Shown here: positions 1-12,925 of the stretch, piece by piece
How positions within the stretch are numbered: the first letter of the stretch is position 1
Layout: the number at the start of each line of letters is the position of its first letter
NCBI RefSeq assembly: GCF_003473485.1
Contig: NC_053048.1
Location: 32,360,755 to 32,424,754 of the forward strand
From: Medicago truncatula
Lineage: Eukaryota > Streptophyta > Magnoliopsida > Fabales > Fabaceae
Direction of reading: 5' to 3'
DNA length: 64,000 nt
Position numbers and translations under genes: made by a program
The notes under the pieces: generated by a model
The model's database searches: none
Told to the model about the DNA's origin: nothing
What the model saw: only the letters and a program-made list of their open reading frames with translations

Positions 1-109
1 ATTGTATATTTTTCATTGTCCACAAAAATATCCTTTTTAAGATGCATTCACTCCAGATCTTATATTTCCTTGTAAACTCACTAATCTACCTCAATATTCA
101 TTTACTTTA

Positions 110-500
110 TTTCATTTTTGTTGACACTTCATCGCCCATTGTCCACTACCATAGAGAAATGCCAGTCTTACAGCTTTTCCTTTAATTTGATAGTAGCTAT
201 GCAAGCACAAATTATGCCAAATACATTTCTCCATTTCATCCAAATTATGCCAAATACATTTCTCCATTTCATCCGGCCAGCTTGACTTCGGTGTGTGACT
301 TCCGTATCAATCTCCCCATCAATTCATATAATGGACTCAAGATACTTAAATCATCCAATTATTGGAATGATATGATACTCAAGCACACCTCCAAAACATT
401 GATCAAATACATCTTACTGAACCCTTGAGCATTTCATACTATCTATCACACTCATACTCAAACAAAATCCCTTTGACTCCAAAGCTTCTCTCTACAACTC
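110..500 (-). pseudogene. LINE reverse-transcriptase remnant
   Basis: On the minus strand, broken frames recall the C-terminal part of a plant LINE reverse transcriptase. Visible pieces resemble the patterns around 'FKYLGSII', 'HRIQAGWMKWR', 'PLKLKGKFY' and 'LLYGTECW', here degraded (for example FKYLESII and QAGRMKWRN). Several stops and shifts exclude function. It probably lies in an intron of the importin gene. Identification is from remembered family motifs. Confidence 0.55.
209..274. repeat. 33-bp tandem duplication
   Basis: A 33-base unit beginning AAATTATGCC and ending TTTCATCC occurs twice in a row, at 209-241 and 242-274, with no difference seen. It lies inside the LINE remnant, so it is a late local duplication. 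Confidence 0.9.
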
Positions 501-935
501 AAGCTTTGAAGTTACTCCTCTCAACTCACCAACTATAACTATAGTATTCAGCATCTCACGAACATGCATTATAACCCCAGTTCTTGTGTGTGCCCAAGTA
601 CATCAAATACTAAGGGACTTAAAGTTGACCTATGGTACAAATCTTTCAATACTCCTACCAAGTCTGCATGCCAATAAGAGGAAACTTTATCTACACCATG
701 TCTGGATAGTCAATTTACCAGTTGAAAATAACTAGTAAAGTGTAAACTACACATTTATTTGCAAAGACGTAACTTGACATGCAAGAGAATATATTATCTA
801 GCTCACAATGACAAAATGAATCTTGTCCAGGAAACAAATTATTCTTAACATTTTCATTTTTAACAACTCAGATTATACAATTGTTTAACTTAAACACATG
901 GATAAACACAAATGCAAATGGAATAGAAATCTCAC

Positions 936-3900
936 AATATGGAAGAAATGATTGAATGGCACTTAAGAGAACAGGTGAGACTTCCTTGACTGGCCGAACC
1001 TCCTACAAAATAGTAATACCAGGCCCAGCATTTATAAATTTTGAATTGAATAACTTGAAATCTAAAAACAAAAAGGTGATAAAATCTTCAAGAAACAGAA
1101 ATCACAATCACAATAGATGATGAAAACACGAAACAGATAATTACCTGAAAACACTTGGAATCACTTTGAAATCCTGAAATAATTAATTGCCGTATGATCT
1201 TTGAACATAACAACCATCTCTCACATGTAAGATAAAGTTCATGATGCTGATCATCGGCATTATAGTTTTGAGAAAGAACGGAGAAACGATGCAGTAGTGT
1301 CTGCACATCACTTTGCCAGAGGCGCCAGCTATAATCAAAGAATTGGGATGATATCTGCCAAAGAAATTGGTTGTAGATATTCCATTATTCAAAGAGTATG
1401 TACATGATATTTTCAGTAATCTTACTCAAGAAAAATCACATCAATCGGATACAGAATTTAATGGAAGCAGAGGAGGATTCAAAACATTGGGGGAAAACAG
1501 TAAAAGGACAACAAAAAGAGAAAATGGAAATTATTATTAGTGGTAACAAAACGGAATATGGTCCAACAAAAAAACCAGACTCATAGCATGGGTGAGGGAG
1601 AATTTTTCACCTTAGGTAATGAAGGTGGGCAGGTTAATGATGGACCCCTCCCTGCCAGATGCTTTGAAAGCGGTTTCTCTTAATGGTGATCCAATTTACT
1701 TTCACTAAATGGGCGAGGGAAGACAAGAACCTAGGAGCTAAAGGAGGATAATTAGTTATAGTTTTCTTTACACCAGTAAGTAGGAGCTATGAACAAGGCT
1801 TGCTATTAGAGAGCCAAAAACAGGTAGAACTGATGTTTATTACAATGGAGGCAGTAAAAATCGAGGTCAATATGTCAATAAAAAATGGTTCGATGGCCAA
1901 TTTTTGTGAAAATATTATCCTTTTCTTTGTTTATGTTTTAGTTTGGAAAAAATTACTATAAGCCATCCTCACATGCAGATCAAACGTTACTACAAACTCA
2001 ATCATGGATCATGTTTGATGAAAAACCAGTTTAGGTTTCCCTCTAACTCTAAAGATTAGGAATATATCACCGAATGGAAAAGGATAAAACATGAGGAGTT
2101 AAATAGAACTTCTAGAACAAACACCGCATCATTCATCCAAGCTATATCAGGTAGAAAAGTGAAGCTATTCTTTGATTTTATATACAAGATGAGTTTTACC
2201 CTTAGCTAAGTTAATAGTACTTCATCGACACCCGCATGCATAATCTTTTATCATGTAGCACAAAGATTAGACATAATCCTATGACTTCCAATCCACAATT
2301 TCTGCTATTTTTTGTGCTTCAGCACTTTTAAAACGAATAATGCTATACTCTCCTAACCAATCCTACAAATTACACATAACATAAAGTTATAAATAAGATT
2401 GACAGAATTACCTTGAGAACTCAAAACATATAACAATAATTTCTTCTATAAGTAATTCGGAAGATTATTGGAAGGTTCATTAGAAGAACATAGAACTACT
2501 TTTAGAAAAGCTCGTCCAAATACACCAAAACATAATAAGAAATGCTATAAAAAATGTTATCAAGGAAAAGCACATGGGAGCAAGCACATAATCTGGCACT
2601 TAAAGTCGTTTCCAAGACATTAAATTTTAGCCATAATGATTTGCTTCAAAGATTTATAGTTTTCTAGACAATGTTTATAAGGTGTGGTATTATACTAGTA
2701 TTCTTAAAAGTTTCTCTTAGTCTATAACAATCAGCTCAAAACTACCAACGTAATGGTTTAAATTCAAGAAACAATCCGACAAAAGCAATGAGTCACACTC
2801 AAATGTTCCAGAATACACTGAGTTGAGTGATATACATCAACTCCAGAATAAAATGCAATTTAAGCATCCCTTTAGACCTTAAAACTCTGAGGAAGGTACT
2901 AGATAGTTTGGGACACGCCTTTTAAGGTGTATAAAGGATAATGGCTCCTCAAAATATTAGCAATAAAAAATAGAAAAAGGAAACAAGTATATAATGAATC
3001 GTACCTCTGCAAAGTTGCGCTGATCTGCGGTAAGCCGTTTTGTAGACAACTCTTTTAAGGTCCTAAATAGAATCATAAAGATTCTGTGGGAGGCAAGAGT
3101 ATCTGCTGATTGAAGTTGTTGAGATAAAACCAAAAAGATGTCTGACCTGAGAAGTCATTACATAGCATGTCAACACATAGAGTTTGATTAATAAGAAATC
3201 AGAAAGAATTAAAATGCATACAAACCAACGACAATATAACTGATAACATCTATGCAGCAAAAAAGAACGGCATGCAAGTTGATTAAGCCCATCTCAGATG
3301 AGACTTAAAAATTGAAATATTTTTTACACGAATGAAATGAATTAATTTAGACTAATCTTTTTTCATTATATATGCCAATGGGCATTCACAGACAAACAAG
3401 AGAAGCAAACACAAGGGGAGATTGAAATTTCAATTGCAGTGGTATAAACAGCATAATGTTCATGGACACGGCATAAATGAACGTTAAAAAAGTACCATTC
3501 TTTGGGATAATCGATCCGAGCAATCTTGGAGATTATCACTGCCAACATTTGAGCTATCTGCATTTAAAAAAAAAATGAAAGAAAATAGAAGTAAATATCT
3601 ACAGCTGATGACAAATACAAAGGTATAGCCAGTAAAATAAAATAAGATGAAAACTAAAAGTCTACCAAATCGGAGGGTGGGTGACTGTCATCTACTACGA
3701 ATTCTAACCTAAACCAAGACAAAGAATCTAAAATTCTAAAATCAAGCAAGACAAAACAACTTGGAACCCTGTGCAAATCAAACTGCATTGATTATTCTTA
3801 GAATTTGGGTTGGACCTAACTCAGTATTACAAAACCGGCTTGTAAGGAGAGGGCTGCCCAAGTTTTATAAACACTACACATGCCATATATCCAAGCAATG

Positions 3901-4826
3901 TGGACTAAATTCACCCCTTCACACCCAACACAGTGAGGATGTTGGAGGCTGAAGTGAAGGCAACCCAAATGCTGCTAATAGGCAGCTAGGGGCGGACCAC
4001 AATGAAGACAGAATTTCCAACAAAGACCAGTATGAAAACCTAATGAGTGGTGATACCAGACTATAATTTTGAACAAAATCACTACAAGTCAAGTATGAAA
4101 TCATTAACAAGCACCATCCAAGGAACATACCAAAGTCCAAAATAAATAAATAAAACACACCTGGTCACTCTCTTCTCTCAAGTGCGTCAACAACTTCTGC
4201 TTCAAATGCACTTTCTCCTCATTACTAATTCCCCTGAACAAAACCAAGAAATACAAAAGCCACATTACAATCTACACACTGCATGTTTCAGTCAACTTGA
4301 GATTCTTATACACGGCATTTTTCTTGAATATATAATAAGCTATTACATTCAATTCATCAATTTTCTCAAATTATTATTGGTCTCAATGTGTCTGTGTCGG
4401 TGCTTCGAAGGTAAGCTAACTCAAGAAACGCAAATTCAATAAAATCACGTTCAGAATCACTTACGAAGAATCGCGGCGCTGACGCCAGTGACGATTAATA
4501 CTGTTTTTGAAATACACAGTCGCCATTAACCGCACATCAACTTGCGACGCCAAATCTTTAGCAGTAATCACTTCCTGCAGTATCATGCACCAAACGCAAA
4601 ACCTCGATAACAAAGCAAAACAAAACTGATAAACAAAATCCACAATGTGAAGTTCATCGGAACCCTAAGAGAGAGAAGAAAGTACCAGAAGGCAAGAACA
4701 GAAGCCAGGTCTTGACTCCGATTGCGCAAGGGCTTCTTCAGCGGGGCCACGGAGGCGATGATCGGCGTTCATGGAATTGGCGAGGAGCGAGTACATCGCC
4801 GCCACGTCGGAGGCGGAAAGCGCCAT
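936..4826 (-). CDS. Importin-11-like nuclear transport receptor, 5' part (runs off the left edge)
   Basis: Importin-beta family cargo receptor (ARM/HEAT repeats, Ran-dependent) that moves proteins through nuclear pores. Seven coding exons are read on the minus strand: 4686-4826, 4465-4574, 4161-4233, 3496-3557, 3005-3146, 1145-1354 and 936-1002. All have GT-AG borders and the phases join without error, giving about 268 residues. The start ATG at 4826 opens MALSASDVAAMYSLLANSM. Later exons give VRLMATVYFKNSINRHW (importin-beta N-terminal domain), QMLAVIISKIARIDYPKEW and RTLKELSTKRLTADQRNFAE. These closely match what I recall of plant importin-11-like proteins, which have about 1000 residues, so roughly three quarters lies left of the window. 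Bases 1-935 look like intron carrying a LINE remnant. The 1355-3004 intron shows nothing recognisable. A TRIM-like LTR sits between exons 3 and 4. The gene appears intact as far as seen. Confidence 0.9.
3800..3960 (-). repeat. Solo LTR-like fragment related to the TRIM at 34841
   Basis: Read on the minus strand it has the order 'GTCCACATTG', 'TGTTTATAAA', 'CTTACAAGCCGGTTTTGTAA', 'GTTAGGTCCAACCC'. These blocks match, in the same order, the terminal repeats of the TRIM element at 34841-35182. It sits in the intron between importin exons 3 and 4. No second terminal repeat or primer-binding site is seen nearby, so it is probably a solo LTR. Confidence 0.55.
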
Positions 4827-4933
4827 CGCGGCAAACGACGTCGTTGAGGGTAACCGTTTGTTTGTTTCTTTGCGTTTTGGTTAGATAGAGCTTTGGAAAA
4901 GTGAAATGAATCAATGTGTTCGGTGTGAGAGGG

Positions 4934-4940
4934 ATTTATA
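4934..4940 (-). promoter_or_regulatory. Probable TATA box of the importin-11-like gene
   Basis: On the minus strand this reads TATAAAT, about 108 bases upstream of the start codon at 4826. The spacing allows a short 5' UTR. Inference from motif and position only. Confidence 0.4.
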
Positions 4941-5335
4941 TTATTATTATAGTGACTCTGAAATGGAAGAAAGAGAGAAGAAGAAAAAAAAGTGTGCTTT
5001 TAAGAGTGTTTTAGATTGAGAGTTTTGGTGTGTAACTGAGAGTCTATGTCTTTGGTTGAAGCATTTTGCATATGGGGGTGGGTTAGTGTAGGCTAATTGG
5101 GACCCCAGTTTAGGGTCATTTGGGGGTTTCAGATTCAAACATGGTGCCACCATTGCCAACTCATTTTGCCCTTTATTTTTCCCTTCATTACTAGGCTTGT
5201 TTTATAAGCTAGTGGTAAGAATTTTTTGAGGAGAGGAATGATAGATACACTCTTTTTTTAACGCCCTCTTCGACACTTATTTTTTTATTGGATAAAATTA
5301 ATGTATGACTCATCATTTAAGTGAAACCTATTTAT

Positions 5336-5494
5336 AGAGTGTGACACACCAACCCACTTGGGTTGACCTGTTGGTATTGGCTTGAGATCTGGGAGTGTGC
5401 TCCTCCTCGAGGTCTCGGGTTCGATTTTCTTCGGTGTCAATTTGAGTGGGCTAATTTAGCTTCTTCAAAAAAAAAAAAAGAGTGTGACACACCA
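5336..5494 (+). mobile_element. tRNA-derived SINE with 16-bp target duplication
   Basis: The body at 5352-5478 starts ACCCACTTGGG, holds a box-A-like stretch and a clear box B (GGGTTCGATT), and ends in a poly(A) run. It is flanked by perfect 16-bp direct repeats AGAGTGTGACACACCA at 5336-5351 and 5479-5494. The perfect target duplication implies a fairly recent insertion. A minus-strand relative lies at 37313-37429. Confidence 0.88.
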
Positions 5495-8400
5495 TGATTT
5501 AAATCAATTAAAAATTGAGTGTTTGAGAGAGTGTTGCTAGCAAGACTCTTTTGAGAATTGTTGTATGCCCCTTCAAATTGCTCATATGTCTCTCAAATTA
5601 TCCAAAATACCCTTATTTTATAAAGTTGGGTGTTGCGAGCCAATCCACTCCTGAGATAGTTTATGTTTATATCAAGAGACAGATTATCATGCACTCGGGA
5701 GATGGCTTACATATCTATCGAGAGTTACAATCCGATGGGCCTGGACAACAAAGATGAAAATGACAGATTGGATGAATTTGTCTTTAGACATATACTTGTG
5801 TTCAAAATGCTCCATAATAAAACATCAAAAAGGATTCATAACAAAACAATTCGATAGACCAACAATTATTCACTGCATTCAAAGCTATGTCTTTAACCCT
5901 TCCACATATTTGCAATTCATATAGAGTGTCATTTTGCATATCCAGCTCTATCGTAACTTCTTGATTTGTCAGCCTCGGCAGATCACCCTTTACATGAGGC
6001 AATAACATGGGATATGAGACCTTGTAGAATCAGGAAATGTAATCATGATCAACTTGTTGGTTGGTCTCGCAAATAGAACTTGCATGTCTTCAGGTACAAC
6101 ATGTAACAAGTAATCATGAAATATTTGATCCATCTGAAAAACAATTCGTTCGGGTGCAATGGAGATAAGGTGTGTGAGGATGCCCTTTGCATGTCAATAA
6201 TGTTGTCTACACCTAAAACTAAGTATCATGTTGGTCGAACATGGGAAATAGCTTATTAAAATATTAGATGGAGAAGCCTCTCGTCCTAGTGAAGGATAAA
6301 CAATGCTAGAGTAGTCGAGCGAATGAGTTGATTCTTTCTCAAGACCACTAACTCATAATGTGAGTCCTCAAAGGCTCAGAACCGAGTCAAAACATCGTGG
6401 TACTGGACAATGACACAACAAATCCGCAATTTATACTCTTGGCACCATTAACTGCTTTAGAGGAATGAGGGAGAAGACACAGTCTCTAGTGGAGTTGTGC
6501 ACCAAGGAAACTATCAATAGATCACACCAAAGAAAGAAGATTAAAGTTGGGGCGCCATGATCCCACTAACAAGGGAGTTATCTCACAATACCCATAGGAT
6601 TAGTTAAATGGATGTTTAAGCACCACACGTCTAGGGGCGTATCCTTTCATTAGGAAGGCTACCCCAAAAAAAATATTATTCTTGTATTAGTTGGTATGTA
6701 TCTATATCCAGCTACCCCAAATAATAAATATTGAGCTACTCCAAACAAGTTCAGTTGCCAAAAAACAACATAAATAAGAAAGTAAAAAAATTATTACATC
6801 ATTGATAGATTTATTTGTATTGATTTGGTACTTCCGCTCTCAATAACAATTATAGAGAGAACTTTTTCAACAATAAAAACTATCAAGATAATAGTCATAA
6901 TTAAACATAATCTATTTGTGTACATTGCAAAATATATTATTAATCTATTTTGTAAATAGTCATTTATGGATAAAATTGGGTTCTTGAAACACATTTTATC
7001 CAACTTTTTTAAATAGCTATCGTCAATTTTTATTATTTGTTGCTGCTCTTAGTTAATTTTCATGTATTGGTTAATTTTCAGATTATTTTGATTTTAGTCT
7101 CTACAACACTTGCGATTTTTAAGTTAAGTTCCTAAGATTTTGTTTAATTTTAGTCCTTAATTTTTTGTTATAAAGATGAAATCCAAGACTAAAAACATTT
7201 TTTTTTTGTAAATTTTTTAAAAATCAAGATAAAAATTGAATAAATTTGTTTGTAAGGACCAAACCTAAAATATAATAATTTATAGGACTAAAAATATATT
7301 TTATCTTTAAATTTAATATGTTGGTTTTAATTTTTTTTTTATAGTTGGCCCCTGTGTAAATTTTTTCCTAGCTTCGCCGCTACACACGTCACATCATTTA
7401 GCTAGTAGACAATAGTTACACTATAAATACTTTGTTCATACATTGTAATAACACAACCAATTTCACACTTATTTTTTTTATCCCTTTTGTATTTTTGCTT
7501 TTTTTTTTTTTTTATGCATTTCTTAGGGTAGTTTAAATCCAAAAACAACCATATAATATGCTCTACTCGAGAAGTTAGGGAATTCACAAGTGAGGGACAA
7601 AGTTCATCCCTCGGTGTCAATCACTTGAAACAAAAGGAATCACAATTGAGGAAACTTAACCGACCCCGACTAATTTCCACTCACATCGACAAATTTGGCA
7701 CACCTAGTATGACAATATGACCTTTACCACCGAAGAATTTGGTTCTGCATGTAAAGATTATGCCTGACGTATGCACCCAAGGTTTTAAAGGTTGTGTGAG
7801 CCAATTATGATGACAATTCAGCCACCAATTCTCCTGTGGTGGGCAAGAAAGCCAAAATCAAGCAAACGTTATTAATCAAAATCAATTGATGCCTCTATAA
7901 TTAACACCTACTACACCTTATTATCAACATAGTATTTTTGTCACAACTAACCATGGGGCGCATCCAATAGTGGATTATGCTTATAATCATGCTAACCTTC
8001 AAGCAGGTCTGATACATATGACAATGAAGCCACGTAAAGTCGTACGCATTGGCATGCCACAAGTTCTGTCTTATGGCAGTACTATACATACAAGCAACAT
8101 GTCTTGTTCTAAAGGATACGTTTGCGACTGAAGTCCCAACAACAGAAATTCAACGCCCAAATCTACATTGATGAAACAAGGTTAAAATATAGTGTTAATT
8201 ACCTGCTAATTACAACGATGGCAAGTTTACATAGACTGGACAAATTCAATGTATGTAGACTTATTAATATTTGTAATTTCTATTCTACCAAAAGCATCAT
8301 TCAATTAAACATGTCCTTTTCAAATGAAAAATTTAATCATATTTATTCATAATTCTACCAAAAGCATCATTCAAAAAAAGAAGGTGGAGTTGATATGAAA

Positions 8401-9600
8401 AGATAAACAACGAAGACATAGTAGAGAAAAAACGAGGGAATAAAAACAAACACATTAGTATCACTGTGTTATTAATAGTTTTCGCTCTTTATTATTATTA
8501 TTTTTTTTAATAAAATTCACTTTCCATGCCTAACTCGTTTTTTTTAAATGCCAAAAATGGAAATATATCAAACACAACAATTAAAGCACAATAAAAAATC
8601 ATGCCTAACATTGTTTGGTCTCGATCTAAAAAAAAATCTAATCCTCCAAGCTGAAACTCAAACCCATAAACTTTCAAATAAACCAAAATAAATCCGAACC
8701 TGTCATTGAAATATTTTTGGATCATAGTTTTTTATTATATATGTTGCTACCTCCGTCCCTTATTATATGACCATTTTTAGAGAAAAAATTGTCATTTTTT
8801 TATAAAACTTTTTTAATATTTTCAAATACATTAATTATTTTTTTACAAAATTAGCCCCATTTACTCTACATATTTTTTTGAAAAGCAATAAATTCTTTTT
8901 CCTTGGATAAAAGAAAAACAATAAGTTTATGTTGGTAAACAATAAACTTGTTAAGAGGTACTCTGGATTAAAAGAGATGTTTAAATCTATGTTAAGAGGT
9001 GGTTTCATGGCTTCCTATAATTTTTCATGAAGAATATGTTTAGTTCTTTATATGTATATATACTTTTATTTCTTGCTCCTTCTTCTTAAAAAAATGGCGC
9101 CAACACTTTGCAAATAATTCCTTAAAATTTTAAGTCCGGAGCCTTCAAATTTAAATTTTGGGGGAAAAAATAGTGATTCCAAATTTTTGTGAAAAAAAAA
9201 ATGAAAAGGAATGTTCATTCACGTTGCAGTTTTTTTTTGCCATGGCTTTTCCAACTAATCTACATTCAATTCAATAGATTCATTCACGTTCCTTTGAGAT
9301 ATAAGTTTAGAAGCCAAAAGTAAAAATAATGTATTAGAATGTGTGCATTAAATTTAATCTTTAATATTTTAATAAATTGAATGCACAAAATTTAAGGAAA
9401 TATTTTTTTTTTTAATTTCTTAACATATGTCCTAAAGGCACAAGTTAACAATACCATATTACTTCATAAATATAGATTGTAAAAGAGTGCATTAAGCGTG
9501 TAAAAAAAACTACAAAGATATATGGAAGATTTTCATAAACAAAATACAATTATACGTAAGAAATAAGCAAACTCTCTATTTGTCAAACAGAAAAAATCGA
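5495..9600. other. Intergenic spacer, no supported gene
   Basis: AT-rich DNA between the importin and ERDJ3A genes. It holds a decayed minus-strand reading stretch near 6000-6187 that I cannot place. There is a diverged repeat at about 7080-7310 with phrases like 'ttttagtc' and 'ggaccaaa' that suggests an old MITE. A Stowaway-like end (CTCCGTCCCTTATTATA) lies at 8750 with no matching right end. I see no convincing exon series. Confidence 0.6.
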
Positions 9601-9622
9601 AGAAAAGAAACTCTGAAATATG

Positions 9623-9682
9623 ATTGGTCAGTATGCGTGGTGACACATCAAAGTGCCACGTCATACAACGACAGCATATAAA
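9623..9682 (+). promoter_or_regulatory. ERDJ3A promoter: UPRE-like CCACGTCA motif and TATA box
   Basis: CCACGTCA at 9656-9663 is the reverse complement of TGACGTGG, the unfolded-protein-response element bound by XBP1/bZIP60-type factors. ATTGG (inverted CCAAT) lies at 9623-9627 and CGTGG at 9636-9640. TATAAA is at 9677-9682, 115 bases before the ATG. The order and spacing are not a textbook ERSE (CCAAT-N9-CCACG), but a UPR element next to a TATA box fits an ER chaperone gene. ER-stress induction is inferred. Confidence 0.5.
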
Positions 9683-9796
9683 GCCTCGAAGCATCTAGAC
9701 ATTCTTCCCGCGAACTTATTTACACGAACACTCCGATCAATTCCGTCACCGTTACGTTAAAACACCGTTCTCAGTTTCGATTCCGTCACCGTCACG

Positions 9797-12700
9797 ATGA
9801 CCCTTTCAGCCACCACATTGATCGTCACCTTCGCCGCCTTGTGTTTCCTTTTACAATCCGAAGCCAAAACAATCGACCCGTACAAGGTTACTTTCTTTTT
9901 TAATTTGTGAAACTTTTATTGGGTTTTATAATTTGAGGTTAAAATAGCGGAAAGGTTATATTTTGAGGGTTTATTTCTGTGATTTTAATTGAAATATTTT
10001 TAGGGTTTATTTTGTGATTTTAATTGAAAAATGTGTAATTAGTGAGTTAATTGCATTGGATTGCATTATTGGGAATTTGTTGCTCATGCCTTCATTATTA
10101 AAAAAAAAACTCTTACTTTCTTTTTTAATTTGGTGAAACTGAAACTTGTTTTGGAGTTTTGTAATTTGAGATTAAAATATGACAAAGGTTGAATTTTGAG
10201 GGTTTATTTTGTGATTTTAATTGAAATGCGCAATTAATTAAATCAGTTGATTGTTTTGCATTACATTATTAGAAATTTTATGATAAGTTTTCTTTCAAAT
10301 TTTTATGATAAGTTTTTGCCTTATCTGATTTTGTTGCAAGTTTTTATCTTTCCCAAATTCAAACGAAAGATGGCTCCAAAAGGGGAAATTTTATGTAGTG
10401 ATTTGAATTGCATTGCTAGCTAAGCTGATTGTACATTTCAATTTTATCAGGTTCTCGGGGTTGATAAAAGTGCTAGTCAACGAGAAATTCAGAAGGCTTT
10501 TCACAAGTATGTTTACTTTGCATTCTTGTTACCTCGTCACATGTTAAACCCAGCTATCTCTGATAACTTGGCCTTATATATATTGTTTTTGTTTTCAGAC
10601 TCTCTCTACAATATCACCCTGACAAGAACAAGGCTAAGGGTGCACAAGAGAAGTTTGCTCAGATAAATAATGGTATATAAACTTGATCTCTCTCTCTATG
10701 CCACTGGATAAAAGACGAAGGCCCTGTTTGGATAAACAACTTAACTTGCAGCTTATAGCATAACCTATTTCTATAAACTCTTTTCATAAGCTATCTTGGA
10801 GAGCTTATGAAAATAAGTTGAAAACAACTTAGTAACTTGTCATAAGCTGTTTTTATAGGTTTTCCCTAACAATCTCACAATGCTTATGCTGGTAGATAAG
10901 CTCAAATAAGTCAGTCCAAACAGGCCCTTAGTAGTATAATAAGTTACTTTCTGGTTTCTACCTATTTCTTGTTGTTAGGATGTTCATTTGAGTGTCTTTT
11001 TTTTTTTTGTTGCCTCTTTTAACAGCATACGAGATTTTATCAGATGAACAAAAGAGGAAGAATTATGACTTATATGGAGATGAGAAAGGAAATCCTGGAT
11101 TTGAAGCTGGTCATCCGGGAGGTTACGGTGGTCCTGGTGGATTTAACTTCAGACCAGGGGAACAACAATGGGGTAGGGGTGACCAGGGAGGCTCTAAGTC
11201 ATTCTCCTTTTCCTTTGGCGGCGGCTCTGGTGATTCAAATTCTTTTGGATTTGGTTTGGATGATCTTCTTGGAAACTTTTTTGGTGATTTTGGCAGTTCA
11301 TTTAGGTCTCAATCATCTCAATCTGGGTCCAAGAGTTCCCCCAAAAGTTTTAAGGCCATAAATTCAAATATCTATAACAAAGAAATAGTCGATGAAGGAA
11401 TGACTTGGCTTTTGTTATCTTATTCACCCTCTTTGAGGGGCATCCAACACTTTGAGTCCATTATAGGGGAGGTTGCTGGTACACTGCAAGGAGCTTTGAA
11501 GGTTTCTATTTATTTTTTAAACTTAAATCATTTCTATTGATTGTTTTGCAGTTGGCATGACTTATTGTCTCTCTCCTCTTTTGACAGGTTGGAAGCATTA
11601 ACTGTGAAAAGGAAGTCTCATTCTGTAAGGAGCTCGGCGTATATCCGCGCAAAGGTCCAAGGCTTTTTGTTTATTCTTACAAAGAGAATGAAAAGGGTTC
11701 TCTGGTGGAGTACGGCGGTGACTTGGCTGTCAAGGATTTGAAAGCTTTCTGTCAACAACACTTACCAATGTTTTCAAAACGGACTGACTTGAATCAACTT
11801 GATCAATTTAGCACTGCTGAAAAGTTACCTAGGGTGCTGCTTCTCTCAACCAAAAAGAACACTCCTGTAATTTGGCGTGTTCTTAGTGGCTTGTATCGCA
11901 AACGCTTTGCCTTCAGTGATGTACAGGTATGCAAGTGATGGTAGTTAATTCATTCCTTTCTCTGCACATGTAGGGAAAGCCTAGTTCTTTGTGTAAAGGT
12001 TAAGAGAAGATAGTTAATTTGTTAGTCACATGGAACATTAATATTTTGACTCAACCATCATATAGTTTATAGTCTTTGAAGCGCTTTATTTCTTTCTCTG
12101 TATATTTCAGATTGTTTTTTGGTGGAAGTGGCTCTTGGTATTTATATTAACGAATAAACAAAATGCATAATGTGTATCCTGAATTATTTACAGGTTCATG
12201 ATGATTCTGATTCGCGAGTGAGAAAGCTAGGTGTTGATGCACTTCCAGCTATTCTAGGTTGGCTACCTAATGGAGAAAAGCTCATTCTGAAAACGGGGGT
12301 TTCTGTGAAAGATGTAAAATCTGGTGTACAAGATCTTAGTAAGATACTGGATAGTTTTGAGAAAGTAAGTAAAAAGGAAACATCAAGTCAGTCCAAGAAA
12401 GAACAAGCTGATTCAGAAGACAAACACATTCAGTTGCTTTCTCGGACAAACTTTGAGGCTCTTTGTGGGGAGAGAACTCCAGTATGCGTAATTGGTGCCT
12501 TTAGATCTTCCAAAGGAAGGGAAAAGCTAGAATCACTTCTCACTTTGGTAAGTAAAAATTCCATCAACTTAATGCTTTAACGAGTATATATAAATTTTAT
12601 CTCGTGCAAAATCTTAAAGGGAGAACCGTTATTTCAGGTCTCACAGAAGTCCTTGTCAAGAAAACCAAATGGAAGCGGCAGCTCTAAGGACTCCATTTCC

Positions 12701-12925
12701 TATGGTCTCTTAGATTCTTCAAAGCAACAATCCTTTCTAAATGCATTTGACAAAACAGGTTATAAATCATCAGATAAGTTATTGATTGCCTACAAACCTC
12801 GGAAAGGGAAATTCACTGTATTTACAGGTGAAATGACCGTAGAGGAAGTAGAGAATTTTATCAGCTCCGTTCTAAGCGGAGATATACCATTTAGGGAAAC
12901 ACATAAGAAGCCTGTACTCAAATAG
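9797..12925 (+). CDS. ERDJ3A: ER-lumen DnaJ protein, ERDJ3A/TMS1 type
   Basis: J-domain co-chaperone predicted to stimulate BiP Hsp70 in the ER lumen. The Arabidopsis relative is needed for pollen-tube heat tolerance (family knowledge). Seven exons: 9797-9886, 10451-10506, 10599-10672, 11026-11501, 11588-11926, 12194-12547 and 12638-12925. All borders are GT-AG and phases join, giving 558 residues. Residues 1-23 are a hydrophobic signal peptide (MTLSATTLIVTFAALCFLLQ...). The J domain spans about 27-95 with the catalytic HPD at 55-57 (LQYHPDKNK). A Gly/Phe/Ser-rich linker follows (GGYGGPGGFNF, SFSFSFGGGSG). The C-terminal half is thioredoxin-fold-like, with TPVIWRVLSGLY, LLSRTNFEALCGERTPVC and MTVEEVENFISSVLSGD. 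No CxxC pair is evident, so it is probably not redox-active. No ER retention tetrapeptide is seen (ends KKPVLK). The gene appears intact; a MITE sits in intron 3. Confidence 0.93.
10720..10927. mobile_element. MITE with GGCCCTGTTTGG termini in ERDJ3A intron 3
   Basis: The 208-bp element has inverted ends GGCCCTGTTTGG and CCAAACAGGCCC, with an interior of CTTATAAGC/AAGTTG-type repeats. The same termini recur at 50251-50436, and decayed relatives occur near 13540-14760 and 15350-15540. I cannot fix the target duplication, so the superfamily is open. Confidence 0.7.
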
